Source of the DNA: Symbiodinium natans
Lineage: Eukaryota > Sar > Dinophyceae > Suessiales > Symbiodiniaceae
Reading direction: 5' to 3'
Assembly (NCBI GenBank): GCA_905221605.1
Contig: CAJNDS010002495.1
Span: forward strand, 275,214 to 339,213
DNA length: 64,000 nt
This document shows, in pieces, positions 20,703 through 30,842 of this stretch. The number at the start of each line of letters is the position of its first letter. Positions within the stretch are counted from its first letter, which is position 1. The notes under the pieces are model-generated. The model ran no database searches. It was not told the origin of the DNA and saw only the letters and a program-made list of their open reading frames with translations. A program made the translations under genes and the position numbers.

Positions 20703-20819
20703 CGTACCCGCACCCTAGGCCCACACTTCAAGTACGTCGAAATAGCTAGGGTCATTCGGGAGTCAGACAGTTCCGGGAGGGCGCCAAAGCGCGCAGCTGC
20801 ATCGCGCGCGCGGCCCTGA
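16224..20819 (+). CDS. LINE ORF2: APE endonuclease, RNase H, reverse transcriptase
   Basis: ATG at 16224 opens 1531 uninterrupted codons. The first 300 residues are basic and unassigned. APE-type endonuclease follows: VGSQNVQG (about residue 312), FLSGTKS (the usual Glu of LQET is Gly, codon 17256-17258), TGDFNVR and YPSDHYL. RNase H begins near residue 675 with FYTDGSG, then NTGELTA, YSDSQWA and GNEKADALAN, so the catalytic D-E-D-D set is complete. RT spans about 1000-1330: KAPGPDQV, NYRPISL, FLDWKQAFDSLDH, RQGCPLSP, YADD (19968-19979) and KYLG. The RNase H lies between APE and RT, whereas in I, R1 and related clades it follows RT. The protein would nick target DNA and copy the element RNA. 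The E-to-G change may abolish nicking. Confidence 0.95.
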   Translation: MLTTLPDILRVRAQSKVLHVSLSLRTCTPPLKLSNRRRGANDHTPIQPGVNSLSFLTPDLDPTKNQAQRLCSQRTRNKLMHAITGNTTTTTRPKLTLRLEALLPISPIPNLQYSKYTLLQFRGVCRESPPLFRLESSVNLSETTPPSVTPLKSSPSRTGRRRRTRLANGTWHNFKPLRRGTHPRIRRIRGIHPQLEYRRPPPPRGKPGSPFGEHEECPHKGGCHIDRPRGVNARRTSRRCYRQWQQACKNTKALRADSSAATPPQSTKAPQNRAQWFRTNVLWQQKITRKKKPKQNGPQTTPPLAYNRKLRVGSQNVQGMADTLKLKNLLLMMKEHNLDVMFLSGTKSTSYYSYTSEQHLVVLSGNNKDKHSGVGVIVSPDIRPHLADIVQVNNRLIHIILNKRGGRIHLLGAYAPHSGHDHDTVRQPFWESLEEYVAKIPQPEPVYLTGDFNVRFQAQHKHDEGVTGPFTYGKGSQAIDHTAQSNRSLCVRTMLLLDMLEVASYKTPNPVHHITFRDKTAPPKDWSQYVLDPLIMQQVYSELHRVMPSQSLEVAARIRSFLPLAQPLPPPRVDPSPDPVRFQRLDHTFTRRQWLSSVNSCRSKLHTGYPSDHYLLVMELQVKLARRDPPPPKPPEFDFSRVSIDQRLAYNAQIRGSPQSSRKDGSSDPDHTARMSFYTDGSGTGGRCTKTTPAGWGWCTKQHGEWITARGRVETDHTARFYYGAQVGSNNTGELTAIIEALLYALEQGCGRVDIYSDSQWAINVITGRWRAKSHKTLVGRAHTLSTQAGMTVSFHWVKAHAGTEGNEKADALANAGRTQGRNGGSNMVPPDTPPQDHTPTMSADTMVHAMKQAAADHFPYKERRAHTPWIKDHTLQLLAQARAAQAEGHEDWKTQRNKAKRAARRDRIDWVHDQLLADPDASHSPLWNAVRRQKKGFVGKKSHLIVNGKPVPWSKSHAAFRDHLEGSQWAPPNIPDHTAARRKARPGLRPQLPDEGRFTLDDLQRAIQKSKGGKAPGPDQVRNELFMLLDREGEAAVLSIYNRCWEEGDIPGPWAEAIVVSIYKGKGLDTDVTNYRPISLLNTIYKIYAAMLQHRLAKSSEHFLRSRQYGFREGRGTQQPIFVLRRAMEWAEMTNKPLQLLFLDWKQAFDSLDHTAMLEALRRFGVSELMLKTIQAIYQSPTFYTRGPDHTAAAGSVHSGIRQGCPLSPYLFIIVLTVMLADVDNDLLLQGTPTNTWSEGYPTFDLEYADDTLLLALTTPQMQDILTSLESVAHEYGMHLNKTKTELLINPDRPSSPLYFTDGAAVPTTPQIKYLGTRITWKKPFDAAFLHRAAIAEEAFKKLRLVWNSSLSQAVRLRIFQSTFTPTLIYALDTLTLTQKQLDRVDAFFIRFLRRVVRVKASYYSRIPNTEVMRKAGYPTLPSTHILNAQHKTLKQVFMAPRAEPTHSVVFTAAFKDRILAQGRRRGMQIPYWLEVLTKRFYPQYWDPDHTARTRTLGPHFKYVEIARVIRESDSSGRAPKRAAASRARP

Positions 20820-20820
20820 C

Positions 20821-20831
20821 AAAAAAAAAAA
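20821..20831 (+). other. LINE poly(A) tail
   Basis: Eleven A residues start two bases after the ORF2 stop (TGA 20817-20819, then C). There is no 3' untranslated region. Confidence 0.9.
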
Positions 20832-20842
20832 TCCACCTAGGG
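20830..20842. repeat. Target-site duplication, right copy
   Basis: This copy matches the left one at all positions. It follows the A tract at 20821-20831 and brings back the host reading frame. Confidence 0.95.
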
Positions 20843-23800
20843 TCTGCTGGCCGGACAATAGTCCTCGCCCTCCCATACCGCCGATTCCTCCACGTGTTGG
20901 CGAATACCCAGTGGGTGCGGTAAGTAGGATTGAGCCGCGACTTCCACATGGGAGGCCACCTCCCGCGCCAGTTGCAGCCGACCTGCCACCGTGGCAGGTC
21001 CCTAGCCACCCAGGTCCACAGGTCCTTGCGGCGACCGCAATGCAGGCTATATGCCAGCTTCGCACTCTCAGTGCTGACCATGCGCCGGGGCCTCCGGAGC
21101 CTGAGGATCTCGCGCAGGCACTAGAAAGTAATCAGAATTTCCCTGAGCCCACCCCTAGCGGCGTCCTGCCATTGAGATTGGCCTCTGGAGCCATTTCTGG
21201 CGAACCGCCTGAGCCGCAAGGTCTCCACCCAGAGATCGACTACACTGCACTACTCGGCTGCCTACTTCCACAGCTCCGGGCTGCTGAGTCCGCAGGAGCC
21301 CATGTCCTGCTCTTAGTCACGGACAGTCGCTGCTTCTTGTCTATTCCGCATTTCCCCTACTTTGTCCGGCATTTGGTAGCACGCATGCAGTGGGAAGGCC
21401 CGTTTAAAGAGAGGTGGTTTCCCATCTTGGTAAACACCAAGGAAGCGGGGTTAGCTTCTGTGCACTTTACGTGGGCGGGGCCCGAAATTCTGGCAGTCCT
21501 CAGAGTCCTTGCGCCAGGGGTGGTCTTGATGTTGCTTGACCATGACACCTTGTTCACTGCCAGGTGGGAAGCAGAAGAGCTGCGAAGGTTTGCAGTCCTC
21601 GATCTACTGCCCAATACCCTCTCGACGGAGTCACTGGGCAGCATGGAAGTCGAGACGGACGAGACACAGCCCTGTGGCTCGCTTCCAGCCTCGCCGTGGA
21701 GTTGCTCGCCGGACGGGTCCATACCGTGTGGGGCCCGATCGCCAAACTCAATTGGCATGGTTTGTGCGTCCGAGGACCAGCTTGAAGCAAATGGGGGATT
21801 GGTCATCTTCTACCCGAATGCTCCGGACGGCAAAACTCCCCGGCCCCCTCGCTTTTGCATCCCTAGCAACGTCGCTAGTGCGGTGACCTCCATTGGTACT
21901 GCGTTGAGCCGAGCCCTGCAGCTAGTCATCATGCCCAGTGAAGTGCCCACTCCATTGCCTGGTATGCATGAGCAGGTGCCGTTGGACCAGATCCATTATC
22001 GGCAATGTCTACGCAACACCCCTCTTGCCGGAACCACTGCTCACAAGCATTCTGACTTTGTGTTTGCGTGGGCACTTTTAGGAAGATACATACATGAAGT
22101 TGCGTGGAAAGCGGCCGACCTTAATACTGGCCGGCCAGCGCCAGACATCCAGTTTGGCGCCTCCCCAGTCAGGCAGGTCAGAGGGGTCAAAACATGGGGA
22201 CAAGGCCCGTATGAACAGGGATTTCTTCCCTTGCTCAGGGGTTACGGCGGCTTGCACTCCCGTTTGGCAATCCTACCTGGTCCTGACTTATTCATGGCGA
22301 ACCGATACGCCGAGGTTATACCCCCTCCTTTTGTGCATGGATATGGTGCCAAAGGCAAAAACATCTTGCCGCAGTGGGGGAGTGTGGTACGGCTGCCTAC
22401 TCTGCCCGAGTCGGTCTGGGGCAACGGGGACACCGTCCCTCTGTGGGCCTCTGTTGGGAAAAAGGGCAGTGGACCAGTGCGGCTCCAGCTCTTCCCTGGA
22501 GTCCTCATGTTTTGGAAGAAAGATGCCCTATCTTCCTGCAGGGCCACCCCGAAATGGCGCAGTCGACCCAATACCCCAACTGGGCCGCTTGCTCTTCTTG
22601 CTGCCGCTGCGCATGCTTGGCTGGCCCAGGTGGATCTGCCGTGGCCTCTCTTTGCTGCAGACATAAAGGTCACGCCGCTGGGCCTCAGTCAATACTGGGA
22701 TGATGGACTTGCCATGCGTGTGCAACAAGCCCTGGCAGCCTTTGCCTTTCCTGCCTACCAGTACCCGCCCCCAAAGCCTCACCTAACCCCCTCAGGGGAA
22801 TGTCGGTCGCTCTTCATTAGCGGGATGCATGGGAAGGCCGAGAATGCGCCCTCCACTGTGTCGGGTAGCATCATTCACACAGCCAATTCCTATGCACTCA
22901 CTGGCTTAGAAATGGAAACAGTCCGGGACAACCAGGGCAAAAAAGTCCGATATGAGGACACACAACGCCCGTTGTTGCTTTCGACCAGCGGTAATGCCGC
23001 ACATGCACTGCTGCTCCTGCCCCAAGCCGCCCAGCTGTGGGCACGTGCTCTGTACCCTCAGGTCGAAGGATGCGGTCTGCCAGCGGCGGTTCGTGCTAGA
23101 ATCAGCTCGGTAGAAGCCTCCCTGACAATGTGCCCGGCCCTAGCTCACTTGCACATGCCACATACTGCTGCGCTGACCGCTCTGCATGTGGGCCTCGCCG
23201 CGGGGAGAGCTGGCGAGTGCAAACTGTGCGTTACGGGTTTCTCTGCTGGGTCGTATACGGGCGCTGCTGTGGCTATCGCTTGGCATGAGCGCCAAAAGCT
23301 TCCTGACTGCAAGGGCGATTTTGTCCACATCAAGGCACGTTTGGGCGGCATTGCCATGCCACGGGCCATGCTGCAATATATCCTGGGTTCGGAATTGCGG
23401 CACGCTGTTAGTCTTGTCCATCATGAGAGCGACCAGCTTTGTATCTTCCGGCCCAGCCAGGCAGCAAGGATGCAAGCGATTGGCGCGGGAGCGCGTCTCT
23501 ACTACTTCACTGGACCTGAGTCACTTGGCAGTGGTGGACACTCTTATGGTCACTTTGTCCAAAGTGAAGAGCTATTCCAGCTCACGCCGGGGGATTATGT
23601 GCATAAGGAATTGACTAAAAAGATTTGTGGCCTGGCCGACCCCCGGATGGATCGCACAGTGCGGGCAGGTTTGATGGGGGTTGCGTGTGGCTCTGTCCAG
23701 CTTTCGGATAAGTCTAAAACTTTCATCAACTCCGTGCTGGGACGGCAAATCAAACGCCCCGATCTGGAGGCTTTTCTCCGGATACCTTCCGCTGAGAACC

Positions 23801-25319
23801 GGAGCATTGCCAGTCTCCGTGCTGACTGTGCCCAAGTCCTCCTGACGGATGCCAAGCCGCATCTGGCTGATTTGCCGCCCCCGTATCATGAACTTGGTCC
23901 CACGATGAAGCTTGTTTTGGGTATGTGGCTCCCCCACCTGTCGTTAGAACGCCTGGTTGACATGCTGGGTTATCAGTTTTTAGCCATGGCCTCGGAAGCA
24001 GAAATCGAGGAGGAGCCCTCGGAACAGTATCACTACCCAGAGCAAGCTGCGGTCAAGCGGGCCGCCGCCCCTGTGGCGATAAAGCCCGGCACGCAGACGT
24101 GGCCAATCTGCCTTCTCCATCGAGTTTACCCACGAGCGTCGGTCATGCTCCTTACACCGGAGTTGGCGGATGTCCCTGACTGGGCTACAAAGTGGTTTGC
24201 TGTTGCTGGTAAAGTGCCGGCCAAGGGCACTGCTTTGCTGGTTACCTTGAGAGAAGACAAGGGAGATGTGGCCTACCCAGGCATGTTTATCGAGCTCCTT
24301 GCCCCGAAGAAGCTTTCCACCGGCCCTGGAGAAAGTAAGGCCATGCAGCCAGTCAATATAACCATTGCCCTGCTCTTGACTGATGAACAGCACAACCAAT
24401 TCGCGCAACGACCCTCATTGCCGAGAGTCAGCCAGCTTGAAGTTCTGCCCGGAGGAGCCTCTACCCCGCTTTGGGATGCCCTGTTACACATGCCTAGGGA
24501 AAGGCAACATGTTGCATTGGGCGTTCCGCTAGAAGACTCGCCTCTTGATGCCATCCGGCAGCCACATTGGTTGCCGGGCTTTCTCACGGATCTAGTGCTT
24601 GTCCTCATTTTCGGGCTGGTGGTGAGAGGGAACTGGCACGACACATGGGCACAGCTCATTCACCCGGAGGTCTGCCAAGTCTTCAGAGGCAAGCACGCAA
24701 CGCAAGCTGCGCAGGCATCGCCTACTGCGGGTCCGGGGGCTTCCAACACCTTGCAAAGCATCCTTAACCTTTGGCTTGCGGAGGAACAAACCTATCGCAA
24801 AGAATGGACGCCGACGCTGCTGAGTGGCGTGTTAGCCACGCTGCCTGACTCTCCGCTGCCCGGCCAGGAGGACGCCCGGACTCCTGCGCTGTGGCATGCG
24901 GAGCGTCTACGCATGTCCCAGGACTCGTTGAGTAACGAGCACGATCCGAGGACTCGCGCCAGCATCTTTGCGCTCGCAGTTGGTCCCGCCTTCCTTACGT
25001 GCCTCTGTGATACCTTTTGGGGGGCGGATGGACACCTGGCAGCGCTGCTGGGAGCGTGCTCGTACGGCCTGGCCGCTAATCGTACTTCTGTATTCATAAC
25101 GGGGGCGCCTGGCAGCGGGAAGACACGATCCTGCGCGTTTTTAGGAGTTCTTCTTGCGTGCCTGACGAACCGGCTCACCCTGTACACCGCTCATGGCAAT
25201 GAATCGGTTCGTGCCTATGTCGAGGCGGTTGATAGGCTCACGACTGCTAGCAATGAATTTGTTCGCAGCCGCATCGTTCGCATACCGGGTAACAAGGAGA
25301 AGGACACACATCCCCTTTG
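20843..25319 (+). pseudogene. Giant ORF, main part: alpha/beta hydrolase and start of SF1 helicase
   Basis: It continues the 14052-14547 frame after the LINE; the GTG at 20911 is not a required start. The first 60 residues are Pro-rich. A GT-like stretch LLDHDTLFTARWEAEEL (near 21530) is only suggestive. The clear alpha/beta hydrolase has TGFSAGS (G-F-S-A-G at 23236-23250, Ser codon 23242-23244), a later HHESDQLCIF with candidate acid, and GGHSYGHF with candidate His. Near the end is Walker A, GAPGSGKT (25102-25125), of a superfamily 1 helicase whose later motifs lie in the next frame. The ORF stops at 25318-25320 after a frame change at about 25300-25315. It is disrupted twice: by the LINE and by this shift. 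Confidence 0.65.
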
Positions 25320-27037
25320 ATGTGCACGATTTGTACCGGGGGCTACTTGTAGCCACGACGCATGGTACGATTGTGGCAAGGCTTAGCTTTCCCTACTCGC
25401 AGCTCATTAACCGTCTAAAGGATGTTGAGTTGCTCCTCCGAGATGAAGCCCAGCAATTGGGCACACCGGGTTCCAACACCATCCTGGCGCACATCAAGCA
25501 TGCACTCGATGTCATGATTGGCGACCACAGACAGCCCGCTGGAGGATCGCGGCCCAATTACCACTTCGTCACGGAGTTGTTGGAGCAAAAGATTTGTGGT
25601 CTCAATGCGGTCCCTGCCGACCTCCACACGCCAGCCACCTTGCCTGCGGCCCTTTTGCGGCAAACGGAACAAAGTTCCGGCCCGTGGAAAAAGGGGCAAG
25701 GCGAGATGCCCTCTTGGGGCAAGCCCCGCCGTTCCTCTGGAGCGTCAGAAGTGTTGTTCTCAGCGGTCTCGATGCTGGATTCGATTCTCTGTATGAGCAT
25801 CGTCAAACCGAAGCAAGCCGAGACAGTCATGCAGGCCGCCGGGCTGAAGGCCATTGTCGGACCGGCTATCAACCTCTCGCTCTGTTCATCCATGCGCCTC
25901 CCTCCTGAGATTGCTGCCATTCTATACGCATGTCGGTACTCGGAGGCGTGCCGCTTCGATCTGACAGGCGGGGTCCCTCGGCTACTTATGCCACCTGGTC
26001 CCACGATGCAGCACCTGCTCGGGCGGCCACTGCGTAGCTTTGCAGGCAGGTGGATGGAAACGTGCCGATGGGTACGGGTGCCAGATCAGGATGAGACCCA
26101 AACCAAATTAGGCAGAAGCTACGACCTCAGCATGGTCCTGGCGGACATTGTGCTCACTTTTGGGCACCAGGTTTATCCTGACTCCCCTATCGGGATGGTC
26201 TCTCAGTATGCCAGGATTGTTACTCAAATGAAGTTTATGCTGCAGTCGAGTCTCCCCGCAGACCCACTGGGCGATGACGATATGAGCCTACTTGAAGCCT
26301 GCCAAACCGCGCAAGATTTCCCGCTGACTGGCGCGCCCACCACTTGGAGCCTTGTGACGTTTCGGACCTTCCTCATGAATCACATAGGGTCCCTTAAACG
26401 CTTCTTCGGCGCTATCACCACGGCTTGCTCCACTGGCCCCACATTTGGGATAGGTGTCTTTGTGACTTGTCGGGCTTCTGGATTCCTGTTTAGTAGCGAG
26501 GCAGGGTTTGCCCGAGCCACCTCCTCCTTCACGAGAGGACTTGGGGCTTTGGTTTTCGTGGCACCGCACTACTCTGATGGTATAGGTGCATGCTTCCAAA
26601 TGGCGGCCTGCGCAACCGGAGGCCTGATTGAATGCGCGGAATATGTGCGCACACAAGCCAGCTTGTGGAGCATGGATGGCCCTGGCGTTGCAAAGGCATT
26701 ACACAAGCAAGCCTTCCGAGAACGGACAGTAGCCAGCATCGTGCTGCCTGCGGAACGCAAAGTAGGGCTGGACCTCTTTGAAGCCCCACCCCTGCATCAA
26801 GCGTGGGCCTTGAAGGCCACCTGGGGAGATAAGCGGGAAGTTCTTTACCGCACACTTAAGCAAGAAGGATGGGGGAGCCCCTCTTTCACTTCCAACTCCT
26901 ACTCGGGCACCATTGCTAGGCTGCAAACGCGCGGCTTCGTCCTGGAGCCCTTGCCCAATGCTGTGTATTGTGTCCCCTTCCAGCCGGTGAGGGAAGGAGA
27001 TGGGGTCGCCCAGTACCTCAGGGGATACCAGCATTAG
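25300..27037 (+). pseudogene. SF1 helicase (UPF1-type), motifs II to VI
   Basis: This frame carries the rest of the helicase begun in the previous ORF: DEAQQ (motif II, 25442-25456), GDHRQPAGG (motif III-like, 25520-25546), SMRLPPEIAAILY (matches the R-x-x-P-x-I block after motif III in UPF1-like enzymes), IGMVSQYARIVTQM (motif V region) and GFLFSSEAGFARATSSFTRGL (motif VI region, where the family usually has VALTRA). Motif VI lacks the canonical Arg-rich VALTRA sequence and may be impaired. The frame also reads upstream to 25193, but that part is a shadow of the previous ORF. With Walker A in the other frame, an ATPase needs the frames joined. An RNA or DNA unwinding role is by family only. 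Confidence 0.7.
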
Positions 27038-27303
27038 GACACCGCCCAAGCGGGGATCTGCTCAACGCGCTGACCCGGCTTTCGAACACAAGGCCGGCAT
27101 AATGCGAGCCCCCCGCGGTCTTCACCTCCTACCTGTTCGTACGGGTAAGGCTGCCTCCGAAACTGCGATTGATGTGGACTCTCCGGGAAACAGCCCTGTG
27201 CCCGCGGGTAGTCACAGTCCCGACGTGGTAGCTGCTACTGCGGTCGAGGTTCTTACGCCGCTGCAGTCACCAGCCCAAAGCGAGGCTATCACCAACGCGC
27301 GCC

Positions 27304-29592
27304 ATGGTGAGCGGTGGGGTACACCATGGCTCAAGCCTCGGGCCGCGGGGGTCCATTGCGGCAGCTGTCAGCCCACCTCCGGCAGCTAAACGGGACGTTT
27401 CCCGAACACCCTGCGGCACCCCAACGCGGGAGAGAGGACCACTGAAGAAGGAGCCTGCAACGACAGAGCCTGCGGTTGTGCCGGTCGTGAGTCCTAGTGC
27501 TCTGGATGCTTGTGTGACGACTCCCTCTGGTGAAGTTGCCCACAGGATCGGAGGGAGTAGCGCCGCCTCGTGTCCACCCCGTAGTGGAGGCAACATTAGG
27601 CACCCACCGCCTGGCGTACGACGTCCACCCAGCCCCCGGACACGGCCCACGCACGCAACATTTCCGGAGGGGATTAGGACGGTTGAGGCATCACAGCCCC
27701 CTTGCGCTAAGTCTCCCACGGACTCACTTGGCCTGACGGAACCTAAATCGTATCTCCCTATGCCTCCCCATGGCCCGACGCCCATCCCCGCCAGGCCTGT
27801 GCCCGCTGTCCAAGTTCGCAAGGAAAGTCGGCCTCTCGTTTTGGACAAAGACGGCTCTCAGCATCTGGAACCACCAAAAGCCAAGCCTCGAGGGCCTAGC
27901 GAGCCCAGCGGCACCCGCGACCCCAGCGCCCCAGCCTGTGCACCCATCATGCAGAGCAACACAGGCTCGGTCTGTGATCTCATGTGGCGCGCACTTGCAG
28001 CGGGACATCACTTTGGTAAGAATGTCAAACCTCGGCCCTACATGAGCCTGCGTGACTCGCAACACCTCACAACACACTGCCAGCAGCTTCGGGCATATAG
28101 GGCCTATGAGGTGTTTTTGAACGGCATACCGAACCAGCTGCAAGACTCGGAGATGCTGATCGGAATTGCGGACACGCTACTGCATCTGCCTGAAACGTTT
28201 CCGGCGGCGTATTTGAAGGTTTATGACCCTATCATCACGCAGTGTCTTAGACTGTCGGGGGCATTGCAGCATTTCGACCTTGCTGTAATGTTGGATTGCC
28301 CGGTCCCGCAGCTGGACAAAGCAAGGCTTTCGGAGTCCCTGGTGGGGTATGGCTTTCTTACCACAGCGCAGTACATCGCGGATCTTTTCTCTGCGGTGTC
28401 GGACTTGCCGAGTGTCATCAATGCCAGTTTTCCTGCAATGCTCAGCTACGCTGACCCAGATTATTGGCTGGGTGCACTTCTGCTCGCATTCGAGTCCCAC
28501 CAAAAAGGTCCCCTGGAGCGAACGGCCGGGCTGCCCATTGTTATTGGTTTTCCTGAATCTGACAATAAAATTACTGACCTGCAGATCAATGTGCCGCCCG
28601 CAGCCATGGTGGCCTTCTTAGCTGGCCGCGCTTATCGGTGTCCCAAGTGCCCTACTACCAAATATGTGATGGACGCGCGCAGTGGACTGCCACAAGTCAC
28701 TGGCCAAGCCTCCCAAGAAGCCTTGCAGGCATGGGCCGCAGCTGCTAAGCACACGGACGTGGAAAAGGCCAGGCTTGCCCAGCCCAACCTGAATACGTTC
28801 CTAGGCATCACGCTGCAGGGCACAGAGACACTTGGGCAAAGGCACTCTCAAGAATTTAGGCCGGACCTCCCCCCTGCCCATTTCCTTGACGCCATCCGGC
28901 TTGCCCTTGCGGCCTCGGTGGCCAACCAAAACATTGAACACTTTTGGTCAGTTTATAACTTGGAATGGCCTGACACTTCTCACAGAATGGCTGTTTTTCT
29001 ACGGCGAGTGTTGCCCCTAGAGTGCTTGCTCTCCTCCCCCTTGGCTGCGCCTGTGGAAGTGAACACTGCGGCAGCCTCGCCGGAGGTCGTCAGCATCTCT
29101 TCTGAAACTAACGAAGGTTCTCCCTGCCCGATGGATGACATGTCGGATGCGGAGGACGAACCCGAGGCACAGGTGAATGATTGGCGCTTCTCGGAGCTGC
29201 GAACCACTGACCTTGCAGCTTTGCGAGAAGTGGATGTCTCAGCCCCTTTCCGACTGCCAGTCATCTTCGATGCGCATTGGAAAGGGATCAGCACCACACC
29301 CACCAAGCATGGGCCAAAACGTCCCCGAAATGAGTGGTATGACGCAGCCACTGCTCACTGGGCTGCCATTAAGGGGCTCATGCGGGCTAAACATCCAACC
29401 AAGCAGCGACTCAACAGCTTCTGGTTTAAGATGTACTGCCATGGCACCTCCAAGGACCCTGATCTTTCGGCCCTACGTGCGGCAGTTACCTCCTTCCCCC
29501 ACCAGTATAAGGACGAACCCCGCTCCCCTCGCCCTTCCCACCCCCGCCCCCCCCCGCTCCCCGACACCCTCCGCTGGACTGGCGTGTTTTAA
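27304..29592 (+). CDS. Unknown Pro-rich protein, 762 codons
   Basis: ATG at 27304 starts the frame. An ORF in another frame (ATG 27000 to 27389, also Pro/Ser-rich) overlaps the end of the helicase ORF and may hold the true N-terminus with a frameshift near 27300-27370. Residues 1-220 are Pro/Ser/Arg-rich and probably disordered. Residues 230-560 look globular (YMSLRDSQHL, VMLDCPVPQL) with a CPKCPTTKY knuckle near residue 445. An acidic stretch (MDDMSDAEDEPEA) precedes a last globular part. The C-terminus PDTLRWTGVF and the stop lie inside the first unit of the adjacent minisatellite. No family is recognised. Position after the hydrolase-helicase ORF suggests membership of the same element. 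Confidence 0.55.
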   Translation: MVSGGVHHGSSLGPRGSIAAAVSPPPAAKRDVSRTPCGTPTRERGPLKKEPATTEPAVVPVVSPSALDACVTTPSGEVAHRIGGSSAASCPPRSGGNIRHPPPGVRRPPSPRTRPTHATFPEGIRTVEASQPPCAKSPTDSLGLTEPKSYLPMPPHGPTPIPARPVPAVQVRKESRPLVLDKDGSQHLEPPKAKPRGPSEPSGTRDPSAPACAPIMQSNTGSVCDLMWRALAAGHHFGKNVKPRPYMSLRDSQHLTTHCQQLRAYRAYEVFLNGIPNQLQDSEMLIGIADTLLHLPETFPAAYLKVYDPIITQCLRLSGALQHFDLAVMLDCPVPQLDKARLSESLVGYGFLTTAQYIADLFSAVSDLPSVINASFPAMLSYADPDYWLGALLLAFESHQKGPLERTAGLPIVIGFPESDNKITDLQINVPPAAMVAFLAGRAYRCPKCPTTKYVMDARSGLPQVTGQASQEALQAWAAAAKHTDVEKARLAQPNLNTFLGITLQGTETLGQRHSQEFRPDLPPAHFLDAIRLALAASVANQNIEHFWSVYNLEWPDTSHRMAVFLRRVLPLECLLSSPLAAPVEVNTAAASPEVVSISSETNEGSPCPMDDMSDAEDEPEAQVNDWRFSELRTTDLAALREVDVSAPFRLPVIFDAHWKGISTTPTKHGPKRPRNEWYDAATAHWAAIKGLMRAKHPTKQRLNSFWFKMYCHGTSKDPDLSALRAAVTSFPHQYKDEPRSPRPSHPRPPPLPDTLRWTGVF

Positions 29593-30677
29593 GGGCTCCA
29601 GTGCATGCCCCACTCCTGCCCACCCCTCCCGCTGCCTTGCTGTTGGAATGGAGTGTTTTTCAGGGCTCCAGTGCATGCCCGAGCCCTCCCTTCGCTGCCC
29701 CCCCCGCTCCCCCCGCCCTTCCCACCCGCTGCCTTGCTGTCAGAAAGGATTCCCCCACTCCCGCCCACCCCTCCCGCTGCCTTGCTGTTAAAATGGAGTG
29801 TTTTTAAGGGCTCCACTACATGCCCGAGCCCTCCCTTCGCTGCCCCCGCCCCCCCCGCCCCCCCGCTCCCCCTGCCCTTCCCACCCGCTGGACTGGCTTT
29901 TTTTGAGGGCTCCAGTGCATGCCCCACTCCTGCCCACCCCTCCCGCTGCCTTGCTGTTAGAATGGAGTGTTGTTTTTAAGAACTCCAGTCCCTTCGCTGC
30001 CCCCCCCCCCCCCCCGCCCCCCCGCCCCCCCCGCCGTTCCCACCCGCTGGCTTGCTGTCAGAAAGGGCTCCAGTGCATGCCCCACTCCCGCCCACCCCTC
30101 CCGCTGCCTTGCTGTTAGAATGGAGTGTTTTTAAGGGCTCCAGCGCATGCCCGAGCCCCCCGCCCCCCCCGCCCCCCCCGCTCCCCCCGCCCTTCCCACC
30201 CACGCCGACCCCCTCCACCTGACTGGCGTGTTTTAAGGGGTGCAGTGCACCCCCCCGCTCCCCCCGCCCTTCCCCCACCGACCCCCTCCGCTGGACTGGC
30301 GTGTTTTAAGGGCTCCAGTGCATGCCCCACTCCCGCCCACCCCTCCCGCTGCCTTGCTGTTAGAATGGAGTGTTTTTAAGGGCTCCAGTGCATGCCCGAG
30401 CCCTCCCTTCGCTGCCCCTGCCCCCCCCGCCCCCCCCAGTGCATGCCCCACTCCCACCCACCCCTCCCGCTGCCTTGCTGTTAGAATGGAGTGTTTTTAA
30501 GAGCTCCAGTGCATGCCCGAGCCCTCCCTTCGCTGCCCCCGCCCCCTCCGCCCCACCCGCTCCCCTCGCCCTTCCCACGGAGCCCTTAAAACACGCCAGT
30601 CCAGCGGAGGGGGTCGGCGGGGGTGGGAAGGGCGGGGGGCGGAGGGGGTCGGCGGGGGTGGGAAGGGCGGGGGGAGT

Positions 30678-30758
<81 letters not shown>

Positions 30759-30760
30759 GG

Positions 30761-30842
<82 letters not shown>

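Larger units (their letters stand above)
14548..20830 (+). mobile_element. Full-length APE-type LINE with internal RNase H
   Basis: The element has a short leader, ORF1 (with one frameshift), ORF2 of 1531 codons, a stop, one C and an A11 tail, and it is bounded by a perfect target-site duplication. These are the hallmarks of target-primed reverse transcription, and the duplication without changes points to a recent insertion. ORF2 holds APE endonuclease, RNase H and RT in that order. The 10-mer CCACACCGCC is scattered through the whole element and not outside it. The 5' end at 14548 is set by the duplication; no separate promoter is recognised in the roughly 100-base leader. Confidence 0.95.

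Noticed and set aside
21530-21590. Glycosyltransferase DxD motif in LLDHDTLFTARW.
   Set aside because: No other glycosyltransferase landmark was found nearby.
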